From the NCBI GenBank assembly GCA_018817425.1, contig JAHITX010000069.1, forward strand, positions 1 to 60,595: a DNA stretch of 60,595 nt, in the 5' to 3' direction. Positions 51,625 to 60,012 of this stretch are shown in pieces. The position numbers and the translations under genes are program-made. The DNA is from Pseudomonadota bacterium (GTDB taxonomy: Bacteria; Desulfobacterota; Desulfobacteria; Desulfobacterales; RPRI01). The stretch's first letter is position 1. Every line of letters begins with the position of its first letter. Below the pieces are notes generated by a model. It did no database searches. It saw nothing but the letters and a program-made list of their open reading frames with translations, and had not been told where the DNA came from.

Positions 51625-52413
51625 ATGGCACATACAATATGCATAGCGAATCAAAAAGGCGGGGTCGGCAAAACTACAACTGCAGTTAATCTTGCGGCAT
51701 CGCTTGCTATTTCGGAGAAAAGGACGCTTATTGTTGATTGTGACCCTCAGGGTAATGCTACTACAGGGTTAGGTATCGACAAAACCGCTAATAAAGGCAA
51801 TCTATATCATGGTATGCTTGGTGAATCGGATTTGGGAAGTATCCTTGCTGACACGGAGATTGAATACTTAAAAGCAATTCCATCAAATATCGAACTTATA
51901 GGTTTCGAGGTGGAAATGATGTCGCATGACGGCCGGGAATTGGCTTTGAAAAATCTTCTTTCAAAAGCATTCGATATGTTTGAATATATAATTCTTGATT
52001 GCCCGCCATCATTGAGTCTCTTAACGGTTAATGCGCTTACGGCTTCAAATTATCTTCTGGTTCCGCTCCAGTGTGAATTTTATGCTCTTGAAGGTCTGGG
52101 GCAGCTTTTACAGACAGTAAAACATATAAAAAGAAGTTTAAATCCTGAGCTTAAAATTGCGGGTATACTTCTTACCATGTATGATAAGAGGACTAACCTG
52201 TCTGTGCAGGTTGCTGAAGATGCAGCAAAATATTTTAAAAATCTTATATTTAAAACTATAGTTCCCAGAAATGTCCGGCTTGGAGAAGCACCGAGTTTCG
52301 GAAAACCTATAATGCTTTATGATGCTGCTTCTATTGGTGCAAAAAGCTATATCAGCCTTGCGCAAGAGATAATGAACATGGCGGGAGATGGATTTTCTTC
52401 TTCTGCCGATTAA
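51625..52413 (+). CDS. parA: ParA/Soj chromosome-partitioning ATPase
   Basis: ParA is a Walker-type ATPase that, with ParB bound at parS, moves newly copied origins apart. The 262-residue protein has the deviant Walker A KGGVGKTT (about 11-18), IVDCDPQGNATTGLG (about 37-51) and ILDCPPSLSLLT (about 117-128). The LKIAGILLTMYDKRTNLSVQ and RNVRLGEAPSFGKPI stretches are typical of chromosomal Soj proteins. parB follows 107 bp later. Chromosomal parAB often lies near the replication origin, but no other origin-linked gene is visible here. Confidence 0.95.
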   Translation: MAHTICIANQKGGVGKTTTAVNLAASLAISEKRTLIVDCDPQGNATTGLGIDKTANKGNLYHGMLGESDLGSILADTEIEYLKAIPSNIELIGFEVEMMSHDGRELALKNLLSKAFDMFEYIILDCPPSLSLLTVNALTASNYLLVPLQCEFYALEGLGQLLQTVKHIKRSLNPELKIAGILLTMYDKRTNLSVQVAEDAAKYFKNLIFKTIVPRNVRLGEAPSFGKPIMLYDAASIGAKSYISLAQEIMNMAGDGFSSSAD

Positions 52414-52520
52414 TATAATTTAACTGATTTCACCCTCATCTTTGGTCGGGGTTTATACGCCCATGGCCAGTTGACGGACTTTTTTCTAAAGCCGTCAGAT
52501 TTGAATATCTGGAGATTATG

Positions 52521-53411
52521 ATGACTAAGGATCCTGGATCGAAACTGAAGAAAAAGATTGCTCTTGGGAAGGGCCTTGGCGCCCTGATACCCGGAATTGA
52601 TTCTGACTATGATAATAAAGAATCGGGAAAGCACATAGCTATCGATATAGGGCTTATAATACCCAGTCAATATCAGCCCAGGGTTCATTTTTCTGAAAAC
52701 GAGCTTTTAGAGCTTGCTCAATCTATCAAAGAAAAAGGAATTATTCAGCCTCTTCTTGTAAGAAAAAGTTCCGGAGGTTTCGAATTGATAGCCGGTGAAA
52801 GAAGGCTTAGGGCGGCAAAAATAGCCGGCTTGGCCCAGGTTCCGGTTATAGTAAAAAATGTTTCCGATACAGAGATGCTTGAAATATCAATTATTGAAAA
52901 TATACAGCGTGAAAACCTAAACTCTATAGAAGAAGCCGAAGCTTATCACCGCCTGATGACCGAATTTGATCTGACACAGGAAGAGGCTGCAAAACGTGTT
53001 GGAAAAAGCAGACCTGCTGTAGCCAATATCTTACGGCTTCGCCAATTGCCCCATCAGATTAAAGAGAGTATATCAGAAGGAATAATCAGCATGGGTCATG
53101 CAAGAGCACTGCTTGGAGCTGAAACGCCTGCGCTTCAGAATGCTGCATGGAGAAATGTGATTTCAAAAGGACTTTCTGTAAGGGAAACCGAAAATCTTAT
53201 AAAGCGCTTGAAAACCGATAAAAGTAAAAAGAAAACAACTGACAAATCTTCTGACGACATATATTTTTCAAGTCTTGAAAATGAACTTTCCACCCATTTC
53301 GGAACAAAAGTTGCAATAAAACGGCAGGGCAAAAAAGGAAAAGTAGAGATTGAGTTCTACAGCAACGAAGACCTTGATAATCTGATAAGCCTCCTTAAGC
53401 AAAAATACTAA
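52521..53411 (+). CDS. parB: ParB/Spo0J chromosome-partitioning protein
   Basis: ParB is a CTP-dependent DNA clamp that loads at parS and spreads. The 296-residue protein has the N-terminal ParA-contact region (LGKGLGALIPG), ParB/Srx nuclease-like fold motifs (IIPSQYQPRVHF, GERRLRAAKIAGL), box III (IENIQRENLNSIEEAEAY) and a helix-turn-helix (LTQEEAAKRVGKSRPAVANIL). ATG 52521 has better spacing to GGAG (52511-52514) than the adjacent ATG 52518. The C-terminal dimer region follows a lysine-rich linker. Confidence 0.95.
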   Translation: MTKDPGSKLKKKIALGKGLGALIPGIDSDYDNKESGKHIAIDIGLIIPSQYQPRVHFSENELLELAQSIKEKGIIQPLLVRKSSGGFELIAGERRLRAAKIAGLAQVPVIVKNVSDTEMLEISIIENIQRENLNSIEEAEAYHRLMTEFDLTQEEAAKRVGKSRPAVANILRLRQLPHQIKESISEGIISMGHARALLGAETPALQNAAWRNVISKGLSVRETENLIKRLKTDKSKKKTTDKSSDDIYFSSLENELSTHFGTKVAIKRQGKKGKVEIEFYSNEDLDNLISLLKQKY

Positions 53412-53464
53412 TAGCAATTGTATTATAATTAGAAATAATCCACTATCAAAATCCATATGTAACT

Positions 53465-53986
53465 ATGTCTCTTCATATAATAATTGACGGGTATAATTTG
53501 ATTCGCCAATCATCTTTTTTGAGTTCTCTTGACCGCAAAGATATCGGGCTTGGTAGAAATGCTTTGATAGACATGCTTGCTGCCTATAAAAAAATAAAAC
53601 CTCACAAAGTAATAGTGGTTTTTGATGGGGCAAATGCGCCCATGTTTTCATCCCAAAGAGACAGGTTAAAAGGGATAGACATCAGGTATTCTAAATATCC
53701 CGATTCTGCTGATACGGTAATAAAAAAGATGGCGACCGTACATAGGGAACAAGCTTTAATAGTAAGTTCGGATACGGATATTATCAAATATGCCGAATCA
53801 AAAGGGGTGGCAACTATAAGTTCTCCTTTATTTGAAACTAAGATCAAGATGGCTTCAGACTTTAATAATATGGATGATTCCGAAGTTGAAGAAAGGCAAT
53901 GGCAACCTACCACTAAAAAAAAGGGGCCGGGCAGAAAGCTTTCCAAGAAAAAGAGACGAAACATTATTAAATCAAATAAGCTTTGA
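53465..53986 (+). CDS. NYN-domain (YacP/Rae1-like) RNase-fold protein
   Basis: This 173-residue protein has the NYN/PIN-like fold: HIIIDGYNLIRQ at the start, VIVVFDGANAPMF, ADTVIKKMA and ALIVSSDTDIIKYAESKG, giving the acidic residues that bind metal. YacP/Rae1 proteins cleave RNA on the ribosome or act in rRNA processing. The C-terminus is very basic (KKGPGRKLSKKKRRNIIKS), suitable for RNA binding. It lies 53 bp after parB. Confidence 0.8.
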   Translation: MSLHIIIDGYNLIRQSSFLSSLDRKDIGLGRNALIDMLAAYKKIKPHKVIVVFDGANAPMFSSQRDRLKGIDIRYSKYPDSADTVIKKMATVHREQALIVSSDTDIIKYAESKGVATISSPLFETKIKMASDFNNMDDSEVEERQWQPTTKKKGPGRKLSKKKRRNIIKSNKL

Positions 53987-54063
53987 AAATCATAAAAAAT
54001 ACTTGTAATCTAAGATTCAGCGTTTGTTGAATTGGGAACTTAAATTTATGGAAGGTAACTTGT

Positions 54064-54717
54064 ATGCTTAATTTTCTTTTTAAAAAAGAACGGCAGGTAG
54101 AATTATTGATTTATGAATATCTTGATACTTTCAAGTTAATTTATGAGAGTTTTTCACAAGCGATGAATTTTTGTTTTTTAGATGAAATAAGCTGTGAAAA
54201 TTTTGATTTTTATATAAAACAAACTCATAGGTATGAAAATAAAATAACCGACATAAGCGATGAGATAAACAGTACATTGTATGCCAAGGCCCTTATTCCT
54301 GATTCCAGAGGAGATATAATGGCTCTTTTGTCCGAATTCGATATTATCTCAAGACTGTTTAAAGATATTCTTCATATGATGCAAGTCCAAAAAATTGTTG
54401 TCCCAAGTTTTATTATTTCCGATACCAGAGAGCTTGTCAAAATTAGTGTTGAGTGTTGTGAACTTCTTAACAGACAGTCCATAGCATTTTTTACAAACAC
54501 CAATGGAATAAGAGAACTTCTTGGCTTAATTGATACTAATGAAAGCCATTGTGATAACATTGAAAGAAGGATAATTTCAATGATCATTGATTCCGATTTA
54601 GAGTGGTTTGAAAAACTTCAGCTAAAAGAGCTTATAGAAAAAATTGGCAATATATCAGATGGGACCGAACGTGTATCAAAACGTATAAACATATTCAGTC
54701 TCAAGAGGCGAATATAA
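54064..54717 (+). CDS. DUF47 (PhoU-like) phosphate-transport accessory protein
   Basis: This 217-residue helical protein belongs to the DUF47/PhoU-like group (FLFKKERQVELLIYEYLDTF; ENKITDISDEINSTLYA; MALLSEFDIISRLFKDILHMM). Such proteins accompany Pit-type transporters and control their activity. Its stop codon is followed directly by the ATG of the transporter gene, so the two are translated together. Confidence 0.85.
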   Translation: MLNFLFKKERQVELLIYEYLDTFKLIYESFSQAMNFCFLDEISCENFDFYIKQTHRYENKITDISDEINSTLYAKALIPDSRGDIMALLSEFDIISRLFKDILHMMQVQKIVVPSFIISDTRELVKISVECCELLNRQSIAFFTNTNGIRELLGLIDTNESHCDNIERRIISMIIDSDLEWFEKLQLKELIEKIGNISDGTERVSKRINIFSLKRRI

Positions 54718-55662
54718 ATGCTTTCCCTTCTTGGCGGAGTGTTTATGGGTTGGGCGCTTGGTGCCAATGATGCTGCAAATGTTTTCGGAACTGCTGTTTC
54801 CTCTAAAATGGTCAGATTCCGGACAGCGGCAATTCTTGCTTCTATATTTGTCGTTTTAGGGGCTGTCATATCGGGGCGTGCCGGGATTGAAACGATTCAA
54901 GGTCTTACATCTTTTAGTTTGGAGCAGGCCGTAATATCTTCTGTTGCGGCAGCTCTTACGGTATCTATCATGACTGCTTTTAGTTTGCCTATTTCCACAT
55001 CTCAAGCCGTTGTCGGATCAATCATAGGTATAGGAATATTAAACAGGCAGGTTAATTTTGACGGAATGGGCAAGGTAGTTGCCTGCTGGTTCGGAACCCC
55101 AATTGGGTGTGCAATTATTGCGATTATTCTCTACAAGTTATTGGCAATTATTTACAATAAATTTAAGCCGAACATGTTTGAATCCGATTCAATAATCAGG
55201 GCAGGAATGCTAATTGCCGGCTCATTTGGGGCATATGCTCTGGGTGCTAATAATGTTGCAAATGTAACTGCTGTTTTTGTGGGTGCAGGCAAGCTGAGCG
55301 TTTTTCAGGCAGCTCTGATAGGAGGTTTGAGCATTGCTTTTGGTATAATTACATACAGCAGAAAACTTATGGAAAATATAGGCAAGAAATTGGTAAAACT
55401 TGATCCTTTTTCAGCCCTGATAGTACTTCTTTCTGTAGGATTAACCGTCCAGATTTATTCTTTTGTAGGAGTGCCTGTTTCTTCATCTCAGGCTATTATC
55501 GGCGGAGTACTTGGCGTTGGAGTTATAAGGGGTGTGAATGCCATAAAACGTAAAATGCTTTTTAATATATTGATCGGATGGTTTTTAACACCTTTTGTTT
55601 CATGCTTTTTTGCGCTGGCTATAAATTTTGTAATCCACCTTCAATATATACCCCACCAATAA
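54718..55662 (+). CDS. Pit-type inorganic phosphate transporter
   Basis: This 314-residue inner-membrane transporter of the PiT family (PHO-4) takes up metal-phosphate with protons or sodium. The duplicated signature GANDAANVFGTAVSS (about 16-30) and GANNVANVTAVF (about 175-186) is clear. Two further repeats, SLPISTSQAVVGSIIG and GVPVSSSQAIIGGVLG, complete the inverted-repeat fold. About ten hydrophobic spans fit. It is directly downstream of the DUF47 partner. Confidence 0.93.
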   Translation: MLSLLGGVFMGWALGANDAANVFGTAVSSKMVRFRTAAILASIFVVLGAVISGRAGIETIQGLTSFSLEQAVISSVAAALTVSIMTAFSLPISTSQAVVGSIIGIGILNRQVNFDGMGKVVACWFGTPIGCAIIAIILYKLLAIIYNKFKPNMFESDSIIRAGMLIAGSFGAYALGANNVANVTAVFVGAGKLSVFQAALIGGLSIAFGIITYSRKLMENIGKKLVKLDPFSALIVLLSVGLTVQIYSFVGVPVSSSQAIIGGVLGVGVIRGVNAIKRKMLFNILIGWFLTPFVSCFFALAINFVIHLQYIPHQ

Positions 55663-55692
55663 CAAGAGTGGCAAGTAGTATTAAAAAAGATA

Positions 55693-55740
55693 GCAAAACG
55701 GCAGGGAGGTTTTGCCGCAGGCGTATATGTAATACGCCTG
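55693..55740. terminator. Double hairpin between converging genes
   Basis: Two stems lie in the 128-bp gap between the Pit gene and the converging fusion gene: GCAAAAC/GTTTTGC (55693-55699/55709-55715) and CAGGCGTAT/ATACGCCTG (55718-55726/55732-55740, a perfect 9-bp stem). There is no strong T-run, so it is more likely a repeat-type hairpin that protects or ends both messages than a classic terminator. Confidence 0.45.
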
Positions 55741-55790
55741 GGACAGAACCTTTGATGCCAACGCAGCTATAATTTGAATGCATCCTGGTA

Positions 55791-57755
55791 TCAGGCAACC
55801 TGTGATAGCTGAACAATATCATCAGCTTGAAGTATTTTATCAATGTCTAAAAGAATAATAATTCCTTCTTTTGTTTTTGCAATTCCGAGAATGTTATTGT
55901 TGTTTGTGTTTGAGCCAAATTGCGGGCAGTCTTCCGTTTCGTCTTCCTTGATATCTGAAACTTCCCAAACAGTATCAACAACCAAACCCATAAGAGTTGA
56001 GCCGGTAAGCCCTGAAACTTCCACTACTATTATGCAGGTCCGGTCATTATATTTAAGTGGTTCCATGGCGAATTTCAATCGCATATCTATTACTGGAATA
56101 ACTTTTCCTCTTAGATTAATAACCCCTTTTATAAATTCCGGCATCTGCGGAATGGGTCGAATCGGTAGCATGCCTATAATTTCCCTTACATCAAGTATTC
56201 CCAAACCGTATGTTTCATCCGATATTCCGAAACTTAAATATTTGCCTTCGCGTGATGCTTTTACTTTAAGATCTTCAATTGTTTGTATATTGTTTTCTCT
56301 TTTTCCAGTTATTATAGAGGAATTATCCGATTCTTTCATGTGTTTTATGGGAGATGCTAAACGTATGCCGGCAGGAGCATCTTTGTAAGCTATGTCTGCA
56401 AATCTTTTATCAACAAAGGTGTTAAGATCTATGCTACGGCCTATGCCCATGTTGTTTGTCATATAATTTTGGATGGTTTCAAGATCTTCTATTACAGGAT
56501 AAAGATTGTCGGTTTTTATTCCTTTTGGATCAGTCAACACGCTCTTTAATAGATCTTTTTGTAAGCCCATTTGTCCTTCGGGATCTAAAAAAGATACTGC
56601 TATTTCGGATGCTTCATCAGGGTTTTGTCCGATAAACCTGCCTGCTTCGGTAAGTAAATTGCAGAATTCCTGAACAGCATCAGGGTGTTTGTTTATGAAC
56701 TCATCCCTGAATACAGCAACACAACAAGGATGGTTTTCCCATATTTCGCTTGATACAAACTGCTTTTCCGCTATGCCGGCAGTGATTGCTCTGGACCCTA
56801 TTGGCTCAGCAACCATAAAACCACAGCTTTCAGGATTTTCACCTAAAAATTCCGGCATTTTAACAGGGGGTATAACATCAAACAAAACATTGACGGCTTC
56901 TTTGCCCGGAATGCCAGGCTTTAAACCCATCTGTGTAAAATACATATGGGCTAACATATTATGAACGGACATTTTATGGGGGATAAAAAATGTTTTGTGT
57001 TTAAAAAACTGTTGATAGGGTTTGCGGTAATTTTTTGATTTGCTGCGGACAAATATACTGCCGTTTCGATGTGCAAACATCACAAGCTTTATTGGCGTTC
57101 CGTAGTTATATAAATCCATTGCTATCGGGGCCAGAATAAAGGCAGCATCGATTTCATCCTGTTCCAGCGCCGACTGAACTGGATTCCAGCCGGGCATGCA
57201 TAAAGTCTCAAGATTAAAATGATCAGCCTTGCTTTTTCCCTTTTCAAGCATATGTTTCATAACACCAAGAGTAAGGTGATCTGTGATCTGAATATGTGCG
57301 ATTCTTAAAAGAACCTTTCCATCCTTATCAAGCGTTATTCCGCTATCAGTCTTTTTAGGCTTTTTCTTATCTATGCCAAAGGCTTTTTCGATTTGATATT
57401 TAAGATCTTCAGGCGTAAAAGGTTTTGCCACTACCCCGTTAGCGCCTGCCTGCATTGCTTTTTCAACATATTCCTTATCGCCCTGTCCGGTTGCCATGAT
57501 CATGGGCGTATTATTATAGGTCTCATGTGATCTTAACCATGTGAGCAGTTCATAGCCATCTTTGTTGGGCATGGCCCAGTCGCTTATAATCAGTTGAATA
57601 TTTGTTTCCGATTCAATTTTTTTAATAGCATCGTCTCCATCTACCGCTTCAATGATATTTTCAAAACTTAATTGTTTAAGAATTTTAACTTCCATTTTAC
57701 GCATAGTAGATGCATCTTCTACGAGCAAAATCTTGATCTTTGGATCGACTGCCAT
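55791..57755 (-). CDS. Receiver - NMT1-like binding domain - CheW fusion protein
   Basis: This 654-residue protein has three parts in one frame. Residues about 6-127 are a CheY-like receiver (E13, D14, phospho-site D59 in LIISDWAMPNKDGY, T89, K111). Residues about 148-470 resemble NMT1/NrtA-type periplasmic binding proteins (LRIAHIQITDHLTLGVMKHM, ALEQDEIDAAFILAPIAMDL, and SCGFMVAEPIGSRA followed by HPCCVAVFRDEF). Residues about 505-650 are a CheW domain (YLSFGISDETYGLGILDVRE, GVINLRGKVIPVIDMR, CIIVVEV). No signal peptide is present and the receiver leads, so the binding domain must be cytoplasmic. The layout suggests a CheV-like adaptor that couples a small molecule and phosphorylation to chemotaxis kinase signalling. 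An AGGAGG ribosome-binding site precedes ATG 57755. Confidence 0.9.
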   Translation of the reverse strand: MAVDPKIKILLVEDASTMRKMEVKILKQLSFENIIEAVDGDDAIKKIESETNIQLIISDWAMPNKDGYELLTWLRSHETYNNTPMIMATGQGDKEYVEKAMQAGANGVVAKPFTPEDLKYQIEKAFGIDKKKPKKTDSGITLDKDGKVLLRIAHIQITDHLTLGVMKHMLEKGKSKADHFNLETLCMPGWNPVQSALEQDEIDAAFILAPIAMDLYNYGTPIKLVMFAHRNGSIFVRSKSKNYRKPYQQFFKHKTFFIPHKMSVHNMLAHMYFTQMGLKPGIPGKEAVNVLFDVIPPVKMPEFLGENPESCGFMVAEPIGSRAITAGIAEKQFVSSEIWENHPCCVAVFRDEFINKHPDAVQEFCNLLTEAGRFIGQNPDEASEIAVSFLDPEGQMGLQKDLLKSVLTDPKGIKTDNLYPVIEDLETIQNYMTNNMGIGRSIDLNTFVDKRFADIAYKDAPAGIRLASPIKHMKESDNSSIITGKRENNIQTIEDLKVKASREGKYLSFGISDETYGLGILDVREIIGMLPIRPIPQMPEFIKGVINLRGKVIPVIDMRLKFAMEPLKYNDRTCIIVVEVSGLTGSTLMGLVVDTVWEVSDIKEDETEDCPQFGSNTNNNNILGIAKTKEGIIILLDIDKILQADDIVQLSQVA

Positions 57756-58088
57756 TTATTTTTTCCTCCTAAAATTAAACTATAAAAAAAATATATGAAA
57801 TACGGTTTAAAAGGGGTTGTCAATGCTACTTAATTAAAAGAAATTTGCAAAAAACGAACCATTTTAAAATATATGCAAATTTATAATAGAAATATCGGCA
57901 ATAATTGAAAAATATTTATCTATTTCATTAATCCAAATCATTTTTTTGCTTTTAAGCATTATAAAGTGTCATATTATTGACAGATATAGGGGGGTGTTTA
58001 TGACGCTATGCTATCTGATTCAAGAATATTTATGAATGCTTGCAAAAACAAAATAGTATGTTTTAATATAATACAAAAAGGAGTCCCT
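57756..58088. other. AT-rich divergent gap
   Basis: This gap separates the fusion gene (minus) from the adenosyltransferase gene (plus). It holds the candidate minus-strand promoter described next and the ribosome-binding site AAGGAG before ATG 58089. An upstream in-frame ATG at 58008 would add 27 residues of unlikely composition. Nothing else is supported. Confidence 0.4.
57795..57823 (-). promoter_or_regulatory. Candidate promoter of the receiver-CheW fusion gene
   Basis: Minus strand: TTGACA (57823-57818), 17-nt spacer, TTTCAT (57800-57795). The -35 is perfect, the -10 weak. It lies about 40 bp before ATG 57755. Confidence 0.4.
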
Positions 58089-58604
58089 ATGAAAATTTAT
58101 GATCTTTATACAGATAGCGGAGGCACACTACTTGCCGATGGCAAGAAACTCAGCAAGGATGATATTTGTGTTGAAGCTATTGGATCGATGGATGAAGTTA
58201 ATTCATTTCTTGGTCTTATCTATGCACAACTTAAAGATGAAGATCTTAAAGCAATGATAGATAACATTCAACGAAATTTGTGCCGGATTAATTCCGTTTT
58301 GGGAAATGCTCATGTTGGATTTGAAAAACCAAGGGTTTACGCTATAGAAGAAATGATAAAAAAACTTGAAGCGGATCTTGGTTCTATAAGTAATTTTATC
58401 TTATCCGGTTCAGGTTTGCTTTCAGCTCATATTCAATTTGCCAGAGCTTTGGTGCGAACAGCCGAGCGCCGCGTTGGAGCTTTAAAGGTTGAAAATGAAA
58501 ATATTATTCCGTTTTTAAATAGGCTTTCTGATGTGCTTTTTCAAATGGCTCGCACCGTTGACCAGAGGGAAGAGCTATCTGAAAGGCCATGGAAAGGTGA
58601 GTAG
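58089..58604 (+). CDS. PduO-type cob(I)alamin adenosyltransferase
   Basis: This enzyme transfers the adenosyl group of ATP to cob(I)alamin to make coenzyme B12. The protein is 171 residues from ATG 58089, chosen for its AAGGAG ribosome-binding site. It has the PduO/EutT-type helical bundle markers: LSKDDICVEAIGSMDEVNSFLG near the start (split by the family's ATP loop) and ARALVRTAERRVGAL, then LNRLSDVLFQMART. The N-terminal loop reads YTDSGGTLL rather than the usual T-x-x-G-D-x-G-T-T, so it is divergent there. B12 use is relevant to the three B12-binding-type radical SAM enzymes of the window, though those normally need methyl- or hydroxocobalamin, not the adenosyl form. Confidence 0.8.
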   Translation: MKIYDLYTDSGGTLLADGKKLSKDDICVEAIGSMDEVNSFLGLIYAQLKDEDLKAMIDNIQRNLCRINSVLGNAHVGFEKPRVYAIEEMIKKLEADLGSISNFILSGSGLLSAHIQFARALVRTAERRVGALKVENENIIPFLNRLSDVLFQMARTVDQREELSERPWKGE

Positions 58605-58711
58605 GGAGGCTTAGGCATATTATGCAGTAGTCCTTTTTATTTGCTTATTCCCAGGTGGTTCCAACCGGAGATCTTTCCTAAAGACAATTAAAGAAAATTC
58701 CAAAAAATTTA

Positions 58712-58738
58712 TTGACAAAAAGTATGTAAACTTATAAT
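58712..58738 (+). promoter_or_regulatory. Promoter for tRNA-Gly/tRNA-Cys
   Basis: TTGACA (58712-58717), 15-nt spacer and TATAAT (58733-58738): both boxes are perfect consensus and the spacer is slightly short. It lies 70 bp before tRNA-Gly. Confidence 0.65.
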
Positions 58739-58808
58739 TTGCAAAACTTGATATAAACCTTTACGTGATATTATATTTATAGTGCTGCTTATAAGGTTTT
58801 TATAGTGA

Positions 58809-58883
58809 GCGGGAATAACTCAGTGGTAGAGTGCGACCTTGCCAAGGTCGAAGTCGCGGGTTCAAATCCCGTTTCCCGCTCCA
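58809..58883 (+). tRNA. tRNA-Gly (GCC)
   Basis: This 75-nt tRNA has acceptor GCGGGAA/TTCCCGC, discriminator T and encoded CCA. The anticodon stem-loop is CGACC-TTGCCAA-GGTCG, giving anticodon GCC. It is the first gene of a two-tRNA operon; tRNA-Cys starts 7 bp later. Confidence 0.97.
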
Positions 58884-58890
58884 TTTTTTT

Positions 58891-58965
58891 GGCGGCATAG
58901 CCAAGTGGTAAGGCAGCGGTCTGCAAAACCGTTATTCTCCAGTTCAAATCTGGATGCCGCCTCCA
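58891..58965 (+). tRNA. tRNA-Cys (GCA)
   Basis: This 75-nt tRNA has acceptor GGCGGCA/TGCCGCC, discriminator T and encoded CCA. The anticodon arm CGGT-CTGCAAA-ACCG gives anticodon GCA, and the T-loop is TTCAAAT. It is second in the tRNA operon and is followed at once by a terminator. Confidence 0.97.
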
Positions 58966-58975
58966 AAAAAACATT

Positions 58976-59006
58976 AAGGGCCTGTAATTCTTGCAGGCCC
59001 TTTTTT
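58976..59006 (+). terminator. Rho-independent terminator after tRNA-Cys
   Basis: AAGGGCCTG and CAGGCCCTT form a GC-rich stem with a short loop (TAATTCTTG region), followed by T-run to 59006. It ends the tRNA operon; the A-run on its left arm lets it work for the converging EamA gene as well. Confidence 0.85.
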
Positions 59007-59046
59007 ATTAATATTAGCGCCTCTCATTTTGTGTTCCGGTTAATAA

Positions 59047-59907
59047 TCAAATTCGTATCAGGATAATAGATATTATTGTCAAAAGAATTCCCAAAAGTCC
59101 AACTGGCTTTATTTTCTCATTATATATAAATGCTGAAAGTACAATAGCGATTACGAAATGCATTCCTACAATGGCTGAAATAAGAGATAATGGTCCGCGT
59201 TCCAGGGCATATAAATATGCATAAAACCCTGCAAAATTAAACCCGCCCATAACTACACCAAGACCCAGTGCGGCTGATCGTTTATTCATGGCCTTTTCGT
59301 AGGACAATGCCCGGGTTATTCCCAAAGAGCCGATCATCCCTATCAGATACGACAGAGCCATAAAGGCGAGTTTGTCCGCATGCATGGCCGCAAATTTGGA
59401 TGAAATGCTTGCTGTGGCACCGGCCAGCAGAGCCAGAAAGATAAACACTGCTCCCTGCTTTCGGCGTTCTGCTTTTATAGTATCTGCTCCCAACTGAGTT
59501 GTAAGCACAATCATGGCAGCAATAGCTAAAAGCAGTCCAAGACCCTGGAGAAGAGAAATCTGTTCCCTGAAATAGAAAATTGAAAAGGCAACTACTCCTA
59601 CCACGTTTAAACGGATGATGCTGTATGCAATATTTGCCGGGATATATTTGAGTGCTTCAATATGGGAAACGGTGGCAACAAGAAAAGCTATGCTATTAAT
59701 AAGGGATACGGCTAACAGGAAACCAAGATTGAGTTCATGGTACTGCCGGAAAAAGTATGTTCCGGCGCTCAACAGCGTGACTGTCGCCATGAAGGAAAAG
59801 GTTACCCATTCGGTAGGATATTTTCTTTCTGCTGCAACCTTGTAAAAAAAGCGCTGAATTCCCATTAACAAAAGTGCGAGTAATGCTGGAAAATACCATG
59901 AAGTCAT
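59047..59907 (-). CDS. EamA/DMT-family transporter
   Basis: This 286-residue protein has about ten membrane spans in two EamA repeats. The first repeat includes FLVATVSHIEALKYIPANIAY and IRLNVVGVVAFSIFYFREQIS; the second includes GFNFAGFYAYLYALERGPLSL, ISAIVGMHFVIAIVLSAFIYNEKI and a final helix. DMT proteins export or import small metabolites. The substrate cannot be read from sequence. It stands alone, converging on the tRNA operon. Confidence 0.88.
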   Translation of the reverse strand: MTSWYFPALLALLLMGIQRFFYKVAAERKYPTEWVTFSFMATVTLLSAGTYFFRQYHELNLGFLLAVSLINSIAFLVATVSHIEALKYIPANIAYSIIRLNVVGVVAFSIFYFREQISLLQGLGLLLAIAAMIVLTTQLGADTIKAERRKQGAVFIFLALLAGATASISSKFAAMHADKLAFMALSYLIGMIGSLGITRALSYEKAMNKRSAALGLGVVMGGFNFAGFYAYLYALERGPLSLISAIVGMHFVIAIVLSAFIYNEKIKPVGLLGILLTIISIILIRI

Positions 59908-60012
59908 GTGTTATCTCTTATAAGCCATACTTATTTCTTTTAAACTGCTGTTTTAAAACCGTCCTCACCTTCCGGGGGTTAAACTAATGCCGGCCCCTCT
60001 GGAGTCGGATTT

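Noticed and set aside
51361-54000. parS site or replication origin next to parAB
   Set aside because: No TGTTTCACGTGAAACA-like palindrome and no DnaA-box cluster was visible, so an origin cannot be claimed.
58789-58974. 61-codon minus-strand ORF containing ERETGFEPATSTLARSHST
   Set aside because: Antisense of tRNA-Gly and tRNA-Cys, again a known artefact.
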